This document shows, in pieces, positions 34,081 through 43,900 of a DNA stretch of 64,000 nt. Within the stretch, counting starts at the first letter, position 1. Every line of letters starts with the position of its first letter. This DNA comes from Sphingomonas spermidinifaciens. Lineage in GTDB: Bacteria > Pseudomonadota > Alphaproteobacteria > Sphingomonadales > Sphingomonadaceae. Position numbers and translations under genes: made by a program. Below the pieces are notes generated by a model. The model was not told the DNA's origin, searched no databases, and was given only the letters and a program-made list of their open reading frames with translations. Location: positions 1,488,001 to 1,552,000 of the forward strand of contig NZ_NWMW01000001.1 in assembly GCF_002351485.1 (NCBI RefSeq). Direction: 5' to 3'.

Positions 34081-35114
34081 TCGCGACGACCTGCCCCCGG
34101 CCGGTGCGTGTCATCCCGGACGCCGCGGCGACGGACCTGTCGCTCGATTCCCTGCTTGAGGCGCAGGAACCGGTGATCCTTCGCGGGGTGGCGGCGGACT
34201 GGCCGCTGGTCGCCGCGGGACGTCGGGGCATCGACGCCGCGATTGCCTATCTCAAACGGTTCGATGCAGGCCGTCCGGTCGTCGCCTATACCGGCGATGC
34301 GTCGATCGGCGGCCGCTTCTTCTATCGCGACGACTGGTCGGGCTTCAATTTCGAGGCAGGGCGCGTCGCGCTTGGCGACTATCTCGATCGCGTCGCCGCG
34401 GCCGCACAGGATCCGGCGCCGCCAGCGCTCTACCTGGGCTCGACCGACCTCGACCTCTATCTGCCGGGACTGCGGGGGGAGAACGACCTTGCCCTTCCCC
34501 CGCCGCCCCCGGACCATGACCCGCCGCTCGTCAGCATCTGGATCGGCAATCACACGATCGCGCAGACGCACTACGACATGTCGAACAACCTGGCGGTCTG
34601 CGTGGCTGGGCGCCGGCGTTTCACCCTTTTTCCGCCGGCCGAGGTCGCCAACCTCTATCCCGGCCCGCTCGAACCCACGCCCGGCGGTCAGGTCGTCAGC
34701 ATGGTCGATCTCGCCGCCCCCGATCTCGACCGCTATCCGCGGTTTGCCGACGCGCTGGCGGCGGCGAGGGTCGCCGATCTGGAACCGGGCGACGTGCTCT
34801 TCTACCCCGCTTTGTGGTGGCATCATGTCGAGGCGCTCGACCCCTTCAACATCCTCGTCAACTATTGGTGGAACGAGACGCCGGCGCACACCGACACGCC
34901 GATGACGACGCTCCTCCACGCGATCCTGTCGCTGCGCGACCGGTCGCCCGCCGAAAAGGCGGCATGGCGGGCAATGTTCGATCATTATGTCTTCGGCGAT
35001 CCGGCGGCCGCGGGAGCGCATCTGCCCGAGGCGGTGCGGGGCGAGCTCGGCCCGCTTGATCAGCGGGCCGCGCGGCGGCTGCGCGCCAAGATCGCGGACC
35101 GGCTCAATCGATGA
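34077..35114 (+). CDS. cupin-like JmjC-type (cupin_8) protein, predicted Fe(II)/2OG hydroxylase
   Basis: A 345-residue protein of the cupin_8/FIH-like family. It opens with PVILRGVAADWPLVAAG, has the iron-binding H165-x-D167 in AQTHYDMSNNLAVCVAG, the typical GRRRFTLFPP strand, and the distal histidine in LWWHHVEALDPFNILVNYWW (H249 or H250). Relatives hydroxylate protein side chains using 2-oxoglutarate and O2. The start overlaps the SapC stop (ATGA) and its end overlaps the halogenase start (ATGA), so the three proteins are produced together. Protein hydroxylation is an inference from the family. Confidence 0.87.
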   Translation: MIATTCPRPVRVIPDAAATDLSLDSLLEAQEPVILRGVAADWPLVAAGRRGIDAAIAYLKRFDAGRPVVAYTGDASIGGRFFYRDDWSGFNFEAGRVALGDYLDRVAAAAQDPAPPALYLGSTDLDLYLPGLRGENDLALPPPPPDHDPPLVSIWIGNHTIAQTHYDMSNNLAVCVAGRRRFTLFPPAEVANLYPGPLEPTPGGQVVSMVDLAAPDLDRYPRFADALAAARVADLEPGDVLFYPALWWHHVEALDPFNILVNYWWNETPAHTDTPMTTLLHAILSLRDRSPAEKAAWRAMFDHYVFGDPAAAGAHLPEAVRGELGPLDQRAARRLRAKIADRLNR

Positions 35115-36649
35115 CCACCCCTTCCCGGATGCGCGTCGTCATCGCCGGCGGCGGCACCGCCGGCTGGCTCGCCGCCGCGCTCCTCACGCGCCAGCTTTCG
35201 GCACTGGTCAATGTGACGCTGGTCGAATCGGAGGAAATCGGCACGGTCGGGGTCGGCGAATCGACGATCCCGACGGTACGAGCCTTCCATGCGCTGATCG
35301 GCCTGGACGAGGCCGAATTCATGGCCGCGACCGGCGCGACCTTCAAGCTCGGCATCTCGTTCGAGCATTGGTCGCGGGTCGGTGATCGCTATATCCACTC
35401 GTTCGGCGATCTCGGCCGCTCGACCTGGATGGGCGACTTCCACCATTTCTGGCTCGAGGCGCGGGCGCAGGGCATCGCCGCCGAGCTCGGCGACTATTGC
35501 CTCGAACACCGTGCGGCCGAACTCGGCCGGTTCGCGACCGGCGGCGAGACGCCGCTCAACTATGCCTATCATTTCGACGCCGGATCCTATGCCCGCTATC
35601 TGCGCGAAGCGTGCGAGACCGCGGGGCTCGAGCGGGTTGAAGGCCGGATCGCGCGCGTCGAGCGCGACGGCGAGAGCGGCCATATCACGCGGCTGCACCT
35701 GGCCGACGGGCGCATCGTCGCCGGCGACCTTTTCCTCGACTGCACGGGCTTTCGCGCGCTCCTGATCGGCGAGGCGATGGGCGTGGGGTTCGAGGACTGG
35801 AGCCACTGGCTGCCCGCGAACCGCGCCCTTCCCGTCCAGACCTCCTCGGTCGAGCCTGCCCGCCCCTATACCCGAGCGATCGCGCACAGCGCCGGGTGGC
35901 AATGGCGCATCCCGCTCCAGCACCGGGTGGGCAATGGCCTCGTCTATTGCAGCGACTATCTGTCGGACGACGAGGCGCAGGCGCGCCTCTACGCGCAGGT
36001 CGAGGGCGAGCGGCTGGTCGAGCCCAATCCCATCCGGTTCAGGACCGGCCGCCGGCTACAGGCATGGTCGGGCAATTGCGTCGCATTGAGCCTGGCTTCA
36101 GGCTTCGTCGAGCCGCTCGAATCGACCTCGATCCACCTCGTCATGATCGCGCTCACGCGATTGTTGCAGGTCATGCCGTTGGGCGGGATCAGCCCCGCGG
36201 CGGTCGCGCGCTACAACGAGCAGGCGCGCCGCGAGCTTGAGGCGATCCGCGACTTCATCACCCTCCATTATTACCTCAACGGGCGGCCCGAGCCCTTCTG
36301 GGTCCGCTGTCGCACGACGCCCCCGCCCGACAGCCTGACCGAACGGATCGCGCTGTTCGCCGAGGGCGCACATGCCTATCAGGACACGCACGACCTGTTC
36401 CGCGTCGCGTCATGGGTGCAGGTGATGCTGGGGCAGCGGCTCCAGCCCAAACGGCATCATCCGCTGGGGCGGATCATGCCGCCAGATCGGCTCGCGGGCG
36501 CCCTCAACGATATCCGCTCGCGCGTTGGCCAGACGGTGGCGGGCCTGCCGACCCACCAGGTCTTTCTCGGAAGCTATCTCCAGCGCCATGGCACATCGAC
36601 GAGCAGCGCTGTGATGCCTCCTGAACAAAGCGGTCGATTCGCACCGTAG
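35111..36649 (+). CDS. flavin-dependent halogenase (tryptophan halogenase family), second copy
   Basis: A 512-residue protein with VVIAGGGTAGWLAAALL (FAD site, residues 9-25), catalytic lysine K79 in ATFKLGISFEHW, the halogenase motif GWQWRIP (262-268), and E337 in VEPLESTSIH. It is related to but clearly distinct from the halogenase at 22142-23656. It is translationally coupled to the cupin_8 protein. All residues known to be essential in PrnA-like enzymes are kept, so it should be active; its substrate in a receptor/sugar locus is unknown. The 264 bases that follow it hold no gene. Confidence 0.9.
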   Translation: MTTPSRMRVVIAGGGTAGWLAAALLTRQLSALVNVTLVESEEIGTVGVGESTIPTVRAFHALIGLDEAEFMAATGATFKLGISFEHWSRVGDRYIHSFGDLGRSTWMGDFHHFWLEARAQGIAAELGDYCLEHRAAELGRFATGGETPLNYAYHFDAGSYARYLREACETAGLERVEGRIARVERDGESGHITRLHLADGRIVAGDLFLDCTGFRALLIGEAMGVGFEDWSHWLPANRALPVQTSSVEPARPYTRAIAHSAGWQWRIPLQHRVGNGLVYCSDYLSDDEAQARLYAQVEGERLVEPNPIRFRTGRRLQAWSGNCVALSLASGFVEPLESTSIHLVMIALTRLLQVMPLGGISPAAVARYNEQARRELEAIRDFITLHYYLNGRPEPFWVRCRTTPPPDSLTERIALFAEGAHAYQDTHDLFRVASWVQVMLGQRLQPKRHHPLGRIMPPDRLAGALNDIRSRVGQTVAGLPTHQVFLGSYLQRHGTSTSSAVMPPEQSGRFAP

Positions 36650-36913
36650 ATCCGTCTGTCATCCACGATTTCTGACCCTTGTAGCAGAAGGCGTCCGCTG
36701 GCCCGGCGTCGCGTGATCGTTTGCCCGGTCGCCCGCTTCGCGCAACCATGCTCGGAATAGGTCATGAAGCGACGATAGCGGCGCGTGCGGGCATGGGTTC
36801 GGTACGGCAATACAGGCTGGCGGTATCCCACCGCATCAGCCGCTTAGACTCGAGGCATTAACGGAAAAGATACCGGCTATTAAGCATTAGCTGGCCTGCG
36901 TAGAGGAGATTTC

Positions 36914-37285
36914 ATGGCCCATATCCTCGTCGCCGATGACGATCCGCTCCTCTCCGACCTGGTCCGCTTCCGGCTGGAGGCGGTCGGCCATCGTCTGACG
37001 CTGGTCGAGGACGGTCAGGCGGCGCTGGCGACCATCCGTGCCGATCGGCCCGATATCCTGATCCTCGACGCGATGATGCCGATCCTGTCGGGGCAGCAAT
37101 TGCTCCAGACGCTGAAGGGCGATCCGGACCTGTCGGCCATCCCGGTCATCATGCTGACCGCGCGCAAGGGACAGGACGACATCATGAACGCACTGCAGTC
37201 GGGCGCGGACGACTATATCACCAAGCCCTTCCTGCCCGACGAACTGGTGCTGCGGATCGAGCGGCTGCTCGCGCGGCGGGGCTGA
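36914..37285 (+). CDS. single-domain response regulator
   Basis: A 123-residue CheY-like receiver with no output domain. The acidic pocket is D8-D10, the phosphoacceptor D52 in LILDAMMP, T82 in IMLTAR and K104 in DYITKPF. It would be phosphorylated by a histidine kinase or phosphotransfer protein; the hybrid kinase at the end of this operon is the obvious partner. The ATG at 36914 follows GAGGAGA. It starts the five-gene operon and is one base from the next gene. Confidence 0.92.
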   Translation: MAHILVADDDPLLSDLVRFRLEAVGHRLTLVEDGQAALATIRADRPDILILDAMMPILSGQQLLQTLKGDPDLSAIPVIMLTARKGQDDIMNALQSGADDYITKPFLPDELVLRIERLLARRG

Positions 37286-37286
37286 G

Positions 37287-38396
37287 ATGAGCCTGCTGCT
37301 GCTGGCGGGCATCGCCCTGACTCCCGTCCCGATCGCGTCGGCGCAGGACATCGATCTCGCGCCCGCCATCGCCGCGCGCGAGGCCGGCGATTTCGATCGC
37401 GCCATCGAACTGCTCGAGGCCGCCGACCGCGCCCGACCAGACGATCCCGAGATCCTGCGGCTGCTCGGGACCAGCTATGCCTTTGCCCGGCGCTACGATC
37501 CGGCCATCGCGACGCTGACCCGCGCCCGCGCGCTGGCGCCGCGCGACCAGGATATCGCGTTGGCGCTGGCCCGCGCCTATCTTTGGTCGGGCCGGATCGC
37601 GCCCGCAGCCGGTCTCGCCGCCACGATCGCTCGCGACGATCCCGGCAATGCCGAGCTGCCGGTGCTCGCCCAGGCGATCAACCGGGCGCGCAATGCCGAT
37701 CCCGGCTTCTCGCCGCGTCCGCTGATTGCGCTCAGCCAGAGCCTTGCCCGCGTGCGGGTGGGCGGCACGCGGCGCGAATGGGCCGACACCATCGTCACGC
37801 TGGCGGTGCCGCTGTCACCCCGTATGACGCTGAGCACCGATCTCGAGCGAGAGAATCGTGCCGGCATTGTCGACGTGCGCGGGTCGGTGAGGCTCGACCG
37901 ACGGTTTGCAAACGGCTTCGCCTATGTTTCGGTCAGTACCACCCCCGACGCCGATTTCCGCGAGCGCTGGGGTGTCCGTGCCGGCGGTGAATTCGCCGTC
38001 GCGCCCATCCTGATGCTGACCGGCGACCTGCGCTACACCGATTTCGGCCGCGGCAAGACGGTTTCGGCCGAGCCAGGCGTGCGGCTCAACAGCCCATCGG
38101 ACCGCTGGTCGGTCGCGCTACGGTCGATCAACCTGTGGGACGAGCGGGGCGATCACCGCGCCGGTTGGGCGCTGCGCGGCGAAGTCCAGCCACGCCAGCG
38201 CCTGCGCCTGATCGCGGGCGGTGCGACCTATCCCGATACCGAAGCCGGGATTACCCGCCGGCTTCGGTCGGGCTTTGTCGGCGCCATCCTGTCGGTCAGC
38301 GACGACGTCGTCGTCCGGGCGACCTATGAGCATGAGGACCGGCGCGACAGCTATGTCCGCGACACCGGCGTGATCGGGGTCAGCGTGCGCTTCTGA
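37287..38396 (+). CDS. YaiO-like outer-membrane beta-barrel protein with TPR repeats
   Basis: A 369-residue exported protein: signal peptide (LLLLAGIALTPVPIASAQ), two to three TPR units at about 25-130 (AREAGDFDRAIELLEAADRA, LLGTSYAFARRYDPAIATL), then a C-terminal outer-membrane barrel ending in GVSVRF with the terminal aromatic residue. The layout is a short version of PgaA, the TPR-barrel export channel for poly-N-acetylglucosamine, and matches YaiO-type proteins. Next to a PgaC-like synthase it is a good candidate for the polysaccharide export channel. Confidence 0.8.
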   Translation: MSLLLLAGIALTPVPIASAQDIDLAPAIAAREAGDFDRAIELLEAADRARPDDPEILRLLGTSYAFARRYDPAIATLTRARALAPRDQDIALALARAYLWSGRIAPAAGLAATIARDDPGNAELPVLAQAINRARNADPGFSPRPLIALSQSLARVRVGGTRREWADTIVTLAVPLSPRMTLSTDLERENRAGIVDVRGSVRLDRRFANGFAYVSVSTTPDADFRERWGVRAGGEFAVAPILMLTGDLRYTDFGRGKTVSAEPGVRLNSPSDRWSVALRSINLWDERGDHRAGWALRGEVQPRQRLRLIAGGATYPDTEAGITRRLRSGFVGAILSVSDDVVVRATYEHEDRRDSYVRDTGVIGVSVRF

Positions 38397-38437
38397 ACGC
38401 GCTGATCGCCCTGACATCGACGGCGGCGGGCGCGGCG

Positions 38438-39409
38438 ATGGTCGTGTCGATCGTGTTTGCCGTCACCAGCTGTACGGCGATGGCCGCGCTCTATGTGCGC
38501 CGGCTGATCGACGAGCGGCAGCAGCGGCACGAGCGCGCGGACGACATCGCCCTGTCGCGCGAGCTGATGGCCGCGCGCACCCCCGAGCAGGTCGATACCC
38601 TTCGCGAACGCTTTCGCAGCATCGACCATGAACGCCGCACCCGCGTGTTCTCCCACCTGCTGCAGTTGGTGCGCGGCGACGATCACGACCGGCTGATGCG
38701 GCTGGCCGACGCACTGGGGATGCCCGACGGCGCGATCCGGCGGCTGCGCAAAGGCAACGCCGCGCAGCGGGTCGACGCTATGCGCGAGCTGGAGCGCTAT
38801 CCGCTGCCCCGTGCGGTCGAGGCGCTGGAGCGCTGCCTGGCGCAGGACCGGCGGCACGACGTGCGGCTGGAAGCAGCGGCGGCGCTGGCGCGGATCGGAT
38901 CGGTGCCCGCGCCCGGGGTGCTGATCGACACGCTCGACCTTCGTCGCCGGCCGATCAACCGGCTGCACGAGGCGATCCTGCGCGCCGGGGCGCCACGCCA
39001 CTCGGCTGAACTCATCGCCCTGTCGCGCGATCCGGCGACGGGCCGGGTTCGGCCATTGCTGGTCGAGGCGCTGGGCTGGATCGGCGACTTCTCGGTCCTT
39101 GCGGTGCTTCACGACCATGCAGGCGATCCCGATCCGGCGGTTCGCGCCGCCGCCGCGCGCGCCGCCCGCAAGCTCGGCCACCCCGGCGCCGGATCATGGC
39201 TGATCCCGCTGCTCCTCGACCCGTTCGATCAGGTCCGGATCCAGGCGGTCCGTGCGGCCGGGCAACTTGGGCTGACCCAGGCGATACCGATGCTCGCCGC
39301 ACTGGTCGAGAACCCGTCCTGGTGGGTGCGGATGCGCGCGGTCGAGGCGCTGGCGCTGCTGCGTGGCGGCCAGCCCTCGCCCGAGGCGCCGATCGGACTG
39401 CGGCGATGA
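38438..39409 (+). CDS. HEAT-repeat protein with N-terminal membrane anchor
   Basis: A 323-residue protein with one N-terminal hydrophobic segment (MVVSIVFAVTSCTAMAALYV) followed by a cytoplasmic array of HEAT-like helices from about residue 105 to the end. The repeats show AVEALERCLAQDRRHDVRLE, AAAALARIGSVPAPGVLIDT and PDPAVRAAAARAARKLG. Such scaffolds usually mediate protein contacts. It overlaps the glycosyltransferase start by four bases, so it may hold or regulate the synthase. The reading frame stays open upstream of 38438 but has no standard start codon there. Confidence 0.75.
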   Translation: MVVSIVFAVTSCTAMAALYVRRLIDERQQRHERADDIALSRELMAARTPEQVDTLRERFRSIDHERRTRVFSHLLQLVRGDDHDRLMRLADALGMPDGAIRRLRKGNAAQRVDAMRELERYPLPRAVEALERCLAQDRRHDVRLEAAAALARIGSVPAPGVLIDTLDLRRRPINRLHEAILRAGAPRHSAELIALSRDPATGRVRPLLVEALGWIGDFSVLAVLHDHAGDPDPAVRAAAARAARKLGHPGAGSWLIPLLLDPFDQVRIQAVRAAGQLGLTQAIPMLAALVENPSWWVRMRAVEALALLRGGQPSPEAPIGLRR

Positions 39410-40962
39410 GTACCGCTTCGGGGTGGACCTATTGGGGCCAGGTGCTGATCCTCGGCCTCGCCTGGACGTCGATGCTGATCGTCATCGCGCGCAACGCGGT
39501 ATCGGTCCTCCAGCTCGCGATCGCCGCCTGGGTGTTCGCGCGCCGGATCAAGCCCGCACCGCGCTCGATCGACCTATGGTCGCGCTACGAGGATCTCGCA
39601 CCCCCCGTCACCGTCGTCGCGCCCGCATTCAACGAGGAGCTGTCGGTCGTCGACAGCGTCAAGGCGCTGCTGGCGCTGCAATATCCCGATCATCAGGTGA
39701 TCGTCGTCAACGACGGGTCGAAGGACGCGACGCTCGCGCGGCTGATCGAGGCGTTCGGGATGCATTCCGTCGACCGCCAGCAGCTCGTGGCGCTGCAGAC
39801 CACGCGCATCCTCGGTGTCTATGCCTCACCCGGCTATCCCAACCTGCTCGTCGTCGACAAGGAGAACGGGCGGAAGGCCGATGCCGCCAATGCCGGGATC
39901 GGCTTTGCGGTCACGCCGCTGGTCTGCGTGATCGATGCCGATTCGATCATCGAATCGGACGGCCTGCTACGCGCGACCGAGCCCTTCATGACCGATCACG
40001 GTGAGCTCGTCGCGGTTGGCGGCGCGATCCGTGTCGTGAATGGCAGCGCCGTCGATGGCGGCCATATCACCACGCTGCGCGTCTCGCCCAAATGGCTGCC
40101 GCGGTTCCAGATCGTCGAGTATCTGCGCGCGTTCCTGACCGCGCGTGTCGCCAATGCGCATACCGGCACGCTGCTGCTCATCTCGGGCGCGTTCGGCATC
40201 TTCAAGCGGTCGGTGCTGGTCGAGATCGGCGGCTATCGCCACGATACCGTGGGCGAGGATCTGGAGATCGTCACCCGCCTTCACCGCCACATGCGCGAAA
40301 GGCGCCAACGCTATCGCATCGAGTTCGTACCCGAGATCGTCTGCTGGACCGAGGCGCCCGAGACGCTGGGGGGCCTGCGCAACCAGCGGTCGCGCTGGCA
40401 GCAGGGAGCGCTGGAAACGCTGGTCGCGCACCGCGCGATGATCGGCAATCCGCGCTATGGCCGGGTGGGGCTGATCGCGATGCCGCTGATGGTGCTGGAG
40501 GACGTGATCGGCCCGCCGGCCGAGCTAATCGGCTACCTCGTGGTGCCGGTCTGCTATCTGCTCGGCATCCTTGAGCCGGCGACAGCCCTCGCCTTCTTCA
40601 GCCTTACCTTCGTCTTCGGCACCGGGGTCAGCATCGCCACGCTCGCGCTCGAGGAACGGCAGCTGCGCCGCACCCCCCGCGCCGCCGATCTGGGGCGGAT
40701 CGCGCTGGCGGCGGTGGTCGAGAATTTCGGCTACCGCCAGATCAACCTCGTCTACCGCCTGCGTGGCTTCTGGCGCTTCCTGAAGAAGGATACTGCCTGG
40801 GCCGCAGTGCCGCGCACCGGCTATACCCGCGCCGACGAGAGCAAGACCGCCTGGCCGCTCACCGTCGAACGCCGGGTGGCGGAAGCCGAGCCGACGGTTT
40901 ATGAACGCGATCAGGAGAGCGGTCCCGTTGGCGAGGCGGATGATCCGAAGATGAGCGCATGA
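39406..40962 (+). CDS. family 2 glycosyltransferase, PgaC-like polysaccharide synthase
   Basis: A 518-residue inner-membrane processive glycosyltransferase. An N-terminal membrane helix is followed by the GT2 domain (VTVVAPAFNEELSVVDSVKA, VNDGSKD), the metal-binding D177-A-D179, E284-D285 in TVGEDLEIV, and the QRSRW motif (Q327-W331) typical of processive beta-synthases such as cellulose, chitin and PNAG synthases. C-terminal membrane helices (MVLEDVIGPPAELIGYLVVP onward) would form the translocation channel. It most resembles PgaC/IcaA in layout. No PgaB deacetylase or PgaD is encoded nearby. The sugar used is unknown. Confidence 0.88.
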   Translation: MSTASGWTYWGQVLILGLAWTSMLIVIARNAVSVLQLAIAAWVFARRIKPAPRSIDLWSRYEDLAPPVTVVAPAFNEELSVVDSVKALLALQYPDHQVIVVNDGSKDATLARLIEAFGMHSVDRQQLVALQTTRILGVYASPGYPNLLVVDKENGRKADAANAGIGFAVTPLVCVIDADSIIESDGLLRATEPFMTDHGELVAVGGAIRVVNGSAVDGGHITTLRVSPKWLPRFQIVEYLRAFLTARVANAHTGTLLLISGAFGIFKRSVLVEIGGYRHDTVGEDLEIVTRLHRHMRERRQRYRIEFVPEIVCWTEAPETLGGLRNQRSRWQQGALETLVAHRAMIGNPRYGRVGLIAMPLMVLEDVIGPPAELIGYLVVPVCYLLGILEPATALAFFSLTFVFGTGVSIATLALEERQLRRTPRAADLGRIALAAVVENFGYRQINLVYRLRGFWRFLKKDTAWAAVPRTGYTRADESKTAWPLTVERRVAEAEPTVYERDQESGPVGEADDPKMSA

Positions 40963-43900
40963 TCCGTAACCTGCGCGCCCCGACGGCCGGCCCGGTGGCG
41001 GCGATGCTCGGCGTAGCGCTGGTTTTCGGTGCGCTTGCCTATTTCGGGGTCGCGATGACCCGCGACCAGAGCCGGATCGCCGCGGTGTGGCTGCCCAATG
41101 CGGTACTCGTGGCGATCCTGCTGCGCCGCCCGCAGCCCGATTTGCTGCTGGTGGCGGCGGCGTTCGTCGCGAACGTGGTATCCAACCTGCTGGCCGGCGA
41201 CCCGGTGCTTCGCGCCCTTGCCCTTAGCGGCGTCAACAGCGTCGAGATCTTGCTGATCTGCTTCGGCATGCGCCGCCTCGGGCGTAGCCGGCCGAACATG
41301 GAGGATCGCGGCGACCTGATCGCCTTCTGCCTGATTGCCGGCGGGATCGCTCCCGCGGTCGCTGGCGTGCTGGCGTCACTGGTCCTCCCGCCGGTCGGCT
41401 CGTTCAGGGTTGATTTATGGCTGACCTGGTGGCTGACCGATGCGCTCGGCCTGCTGATCGTGGCGCCCGCGCTGTGGATCGGTATCGACACTTGGCGCGG
41501 CCGGATCGCGCCGTCACCCGCCTCGCCGGCAGAGTGGACATTGGTGCTCGGCGTCACGATCGTCGCCACGCTGCTGATCTTCGGGCAGACGCGGTTCCCG
41601 CTTCTCTATATCGCCGCACCCTTCGTCCTCCTCGCCGCATTCCGGCTGGGCGCGCTGGGGTCGGCGGCGGCGACGACCCTGATCGCCGTCATCGCCTGGA
41701 TCGCGACGCAGCGCGGACTTGGGCCGATGACGCTGGTGCGCGGCGAGATGAGCGACCGTCTGCATGTGCTGCAGGGCTTTCTCGCCGTCAGCTTCTTCAT
41801 GAGCCTGCCCGTCGCGGCGGCGCTGGCCCGGCGCGAGGCGATCGCCGCGCGGCTGCGCGCGAGCGAGGCGGAAAACCGGCTGATGCTCGACAATATGCGC
41901 GAGGTCATCTTCCGCACCGACGAGAAGGGCCGCTGGGTCTTCCTCAACCCCGCATGGGAAGCGCTGACCGGCTATACTGTCGAGGAAAGCATCGGCTGGT
42001 TCACCACCCGGCTGCTCCATCCCGACGATCTGGCGACGGCGCGCACCGTCTATCCCGATCTTGTCTCGGGCAGGATCGGCGAGTGCACGCTCGGGCAACG
42101 CTTCTTCCGCAAGTCGGGCGAAAGCGCCTTTATCGAGGTAAGCGTGCGTGCGCTGCGCGGCCCGGATGGTGCGTTCATCGGAACGACCGGCAACATCCGC
42201 GACGTCACCGAAAAGAAGCTCGCGGAACTGGCGCTTGTCGAGCGCGACCAGCAGCTCTCCCTCCTGGCCGACAACGCCACCGATGCGGTGTTCCGCCTGA
42301 CGCTGACCGGCGATTGCATCTATGCCTCGCCCTCAGCCGAGCGACTGCTGGGCATCCCGCCGCACGTCTTGGTCGGAGAGCACATGCTCGTGCGCTTCCA
42401 CCCCGACGACCGGGAGGCGGCCATCGCCGCGTTCGAGGCGGTGGCGAGCGGCGAGCAGGAACGGCGGATCGTCGCCTATCGTATCGAACAGGTACGCGAG
42501 CCCGGTCAGTATCGCTGGCTCGATGCGCATCTGGGCCTTGTCCGCGATCCGGTGACCCGCGCCCCCCTCGAGGTGATCGCTTCGCTCCGCGACATCTCGG
42601 AGGCGAAGGCGCTGGAAGACGAGCTGCGGCTCGCCCGCATTCGCGCCGAGAACGCCACCCAGGCAAAGGCCGCATTCCTGGCCAATATGAGCCATGAGAT
42701 CCGCACGCCGATGAACGCGGTAATCGGCTTTACCGACCTGTTGCTGGCCGGCGACCTGCGGCCCGACCAGCGCCGTCCGGTCGAGCTGATTGCCGATTCG
42801 GGACGCGCAATGATGCGGCTGCTCAACGACATCCTCGACATCTCGAAGATCGAGGCGGGCCAGATGCACGTGGCCGAGGAACCCGTCGATCTGCCCCACC
42901 TGATGCGCGGCGCGATCCGGCTGATGGAGCCGGTCAGCCGCGCCAAGGGGTTGACGCTCGACCTCGACATCGACCCCGCGATCCCGGCGACGATCGGCGG
43001 CGATCCGCTGCGGCTGCGGCAGATCCTGCTCAACCTGATCGGCAATGCGGTGAAGTTCACCGAAAGCGGCGGCGTCGTGGTGCGCGCTCGCGCGCTTGGC
43101 GAGACGCTGCGGCTGGAGGTCGAGGACAGCGGCATCGGCATCGACCCATCGCGACTGTCGCTCATCTTCGACAAGTTCGCCCAGGCCGATTTGTCGATCG
43201 CCCGCCGCTTCGGCGGCACCGGGCTCGGCCTGTCGATCAGCAGCCACCTCGTTAAGCTGATGGGCGGCACGATCGAGGTGACCAGCAAGCCGGCGAAGGG
43301 TACGCTGTTCGCGGTCACGCTCCCGCTGCGCCGCCGGGCGCCGGGTCATGCCCCGACCATCGCGCCGAAGAGCGCCGTGCCCGCGCGTGCGCCGACGGGC
43401 CGTCAGCCCCGTGTGCTTGTGGCGGAAGACCACGACATCAATCAGGAACTCATGCTGGCCATCGCCGCGCGGATCGGCATCGATGCCACCATCGCGTCCG
43501 ATGGCGAGGACGCGATCGCCAAGGTGGAGGCGGCGAACCAGGCTGGAACGCCCTTCGACCTCGTGCTGATGGACGTCCAGATGCCGCGTCTGGACGGGCT
43601 CGAGGCAACCCGGCGACTGCGTGCGGCGGGCTATGGACCCGACCGCCTGCCGATCGTCGCGCTCACCGCCAATGCCTATGCCGACGATGTCGCCATATGC
43701 CTCGCGGCGGGAATGCAGCATCACCTTGCCAAGCCCGTTTCGGCCGAGGATCTGCTGGCGGTGCTCGGACGTCTGATCCCCGCATCGTCGCTGGCCCAGG
43801 ATCCGCCCCCGCCAGCGCCCGTTGCGGGCCTCGAACAGCGCTTTCGTGAACGCAAGGCCAGACTGTTCGCCGAGGTCGAGGCGGTCGCCCGTTCGGCCGA

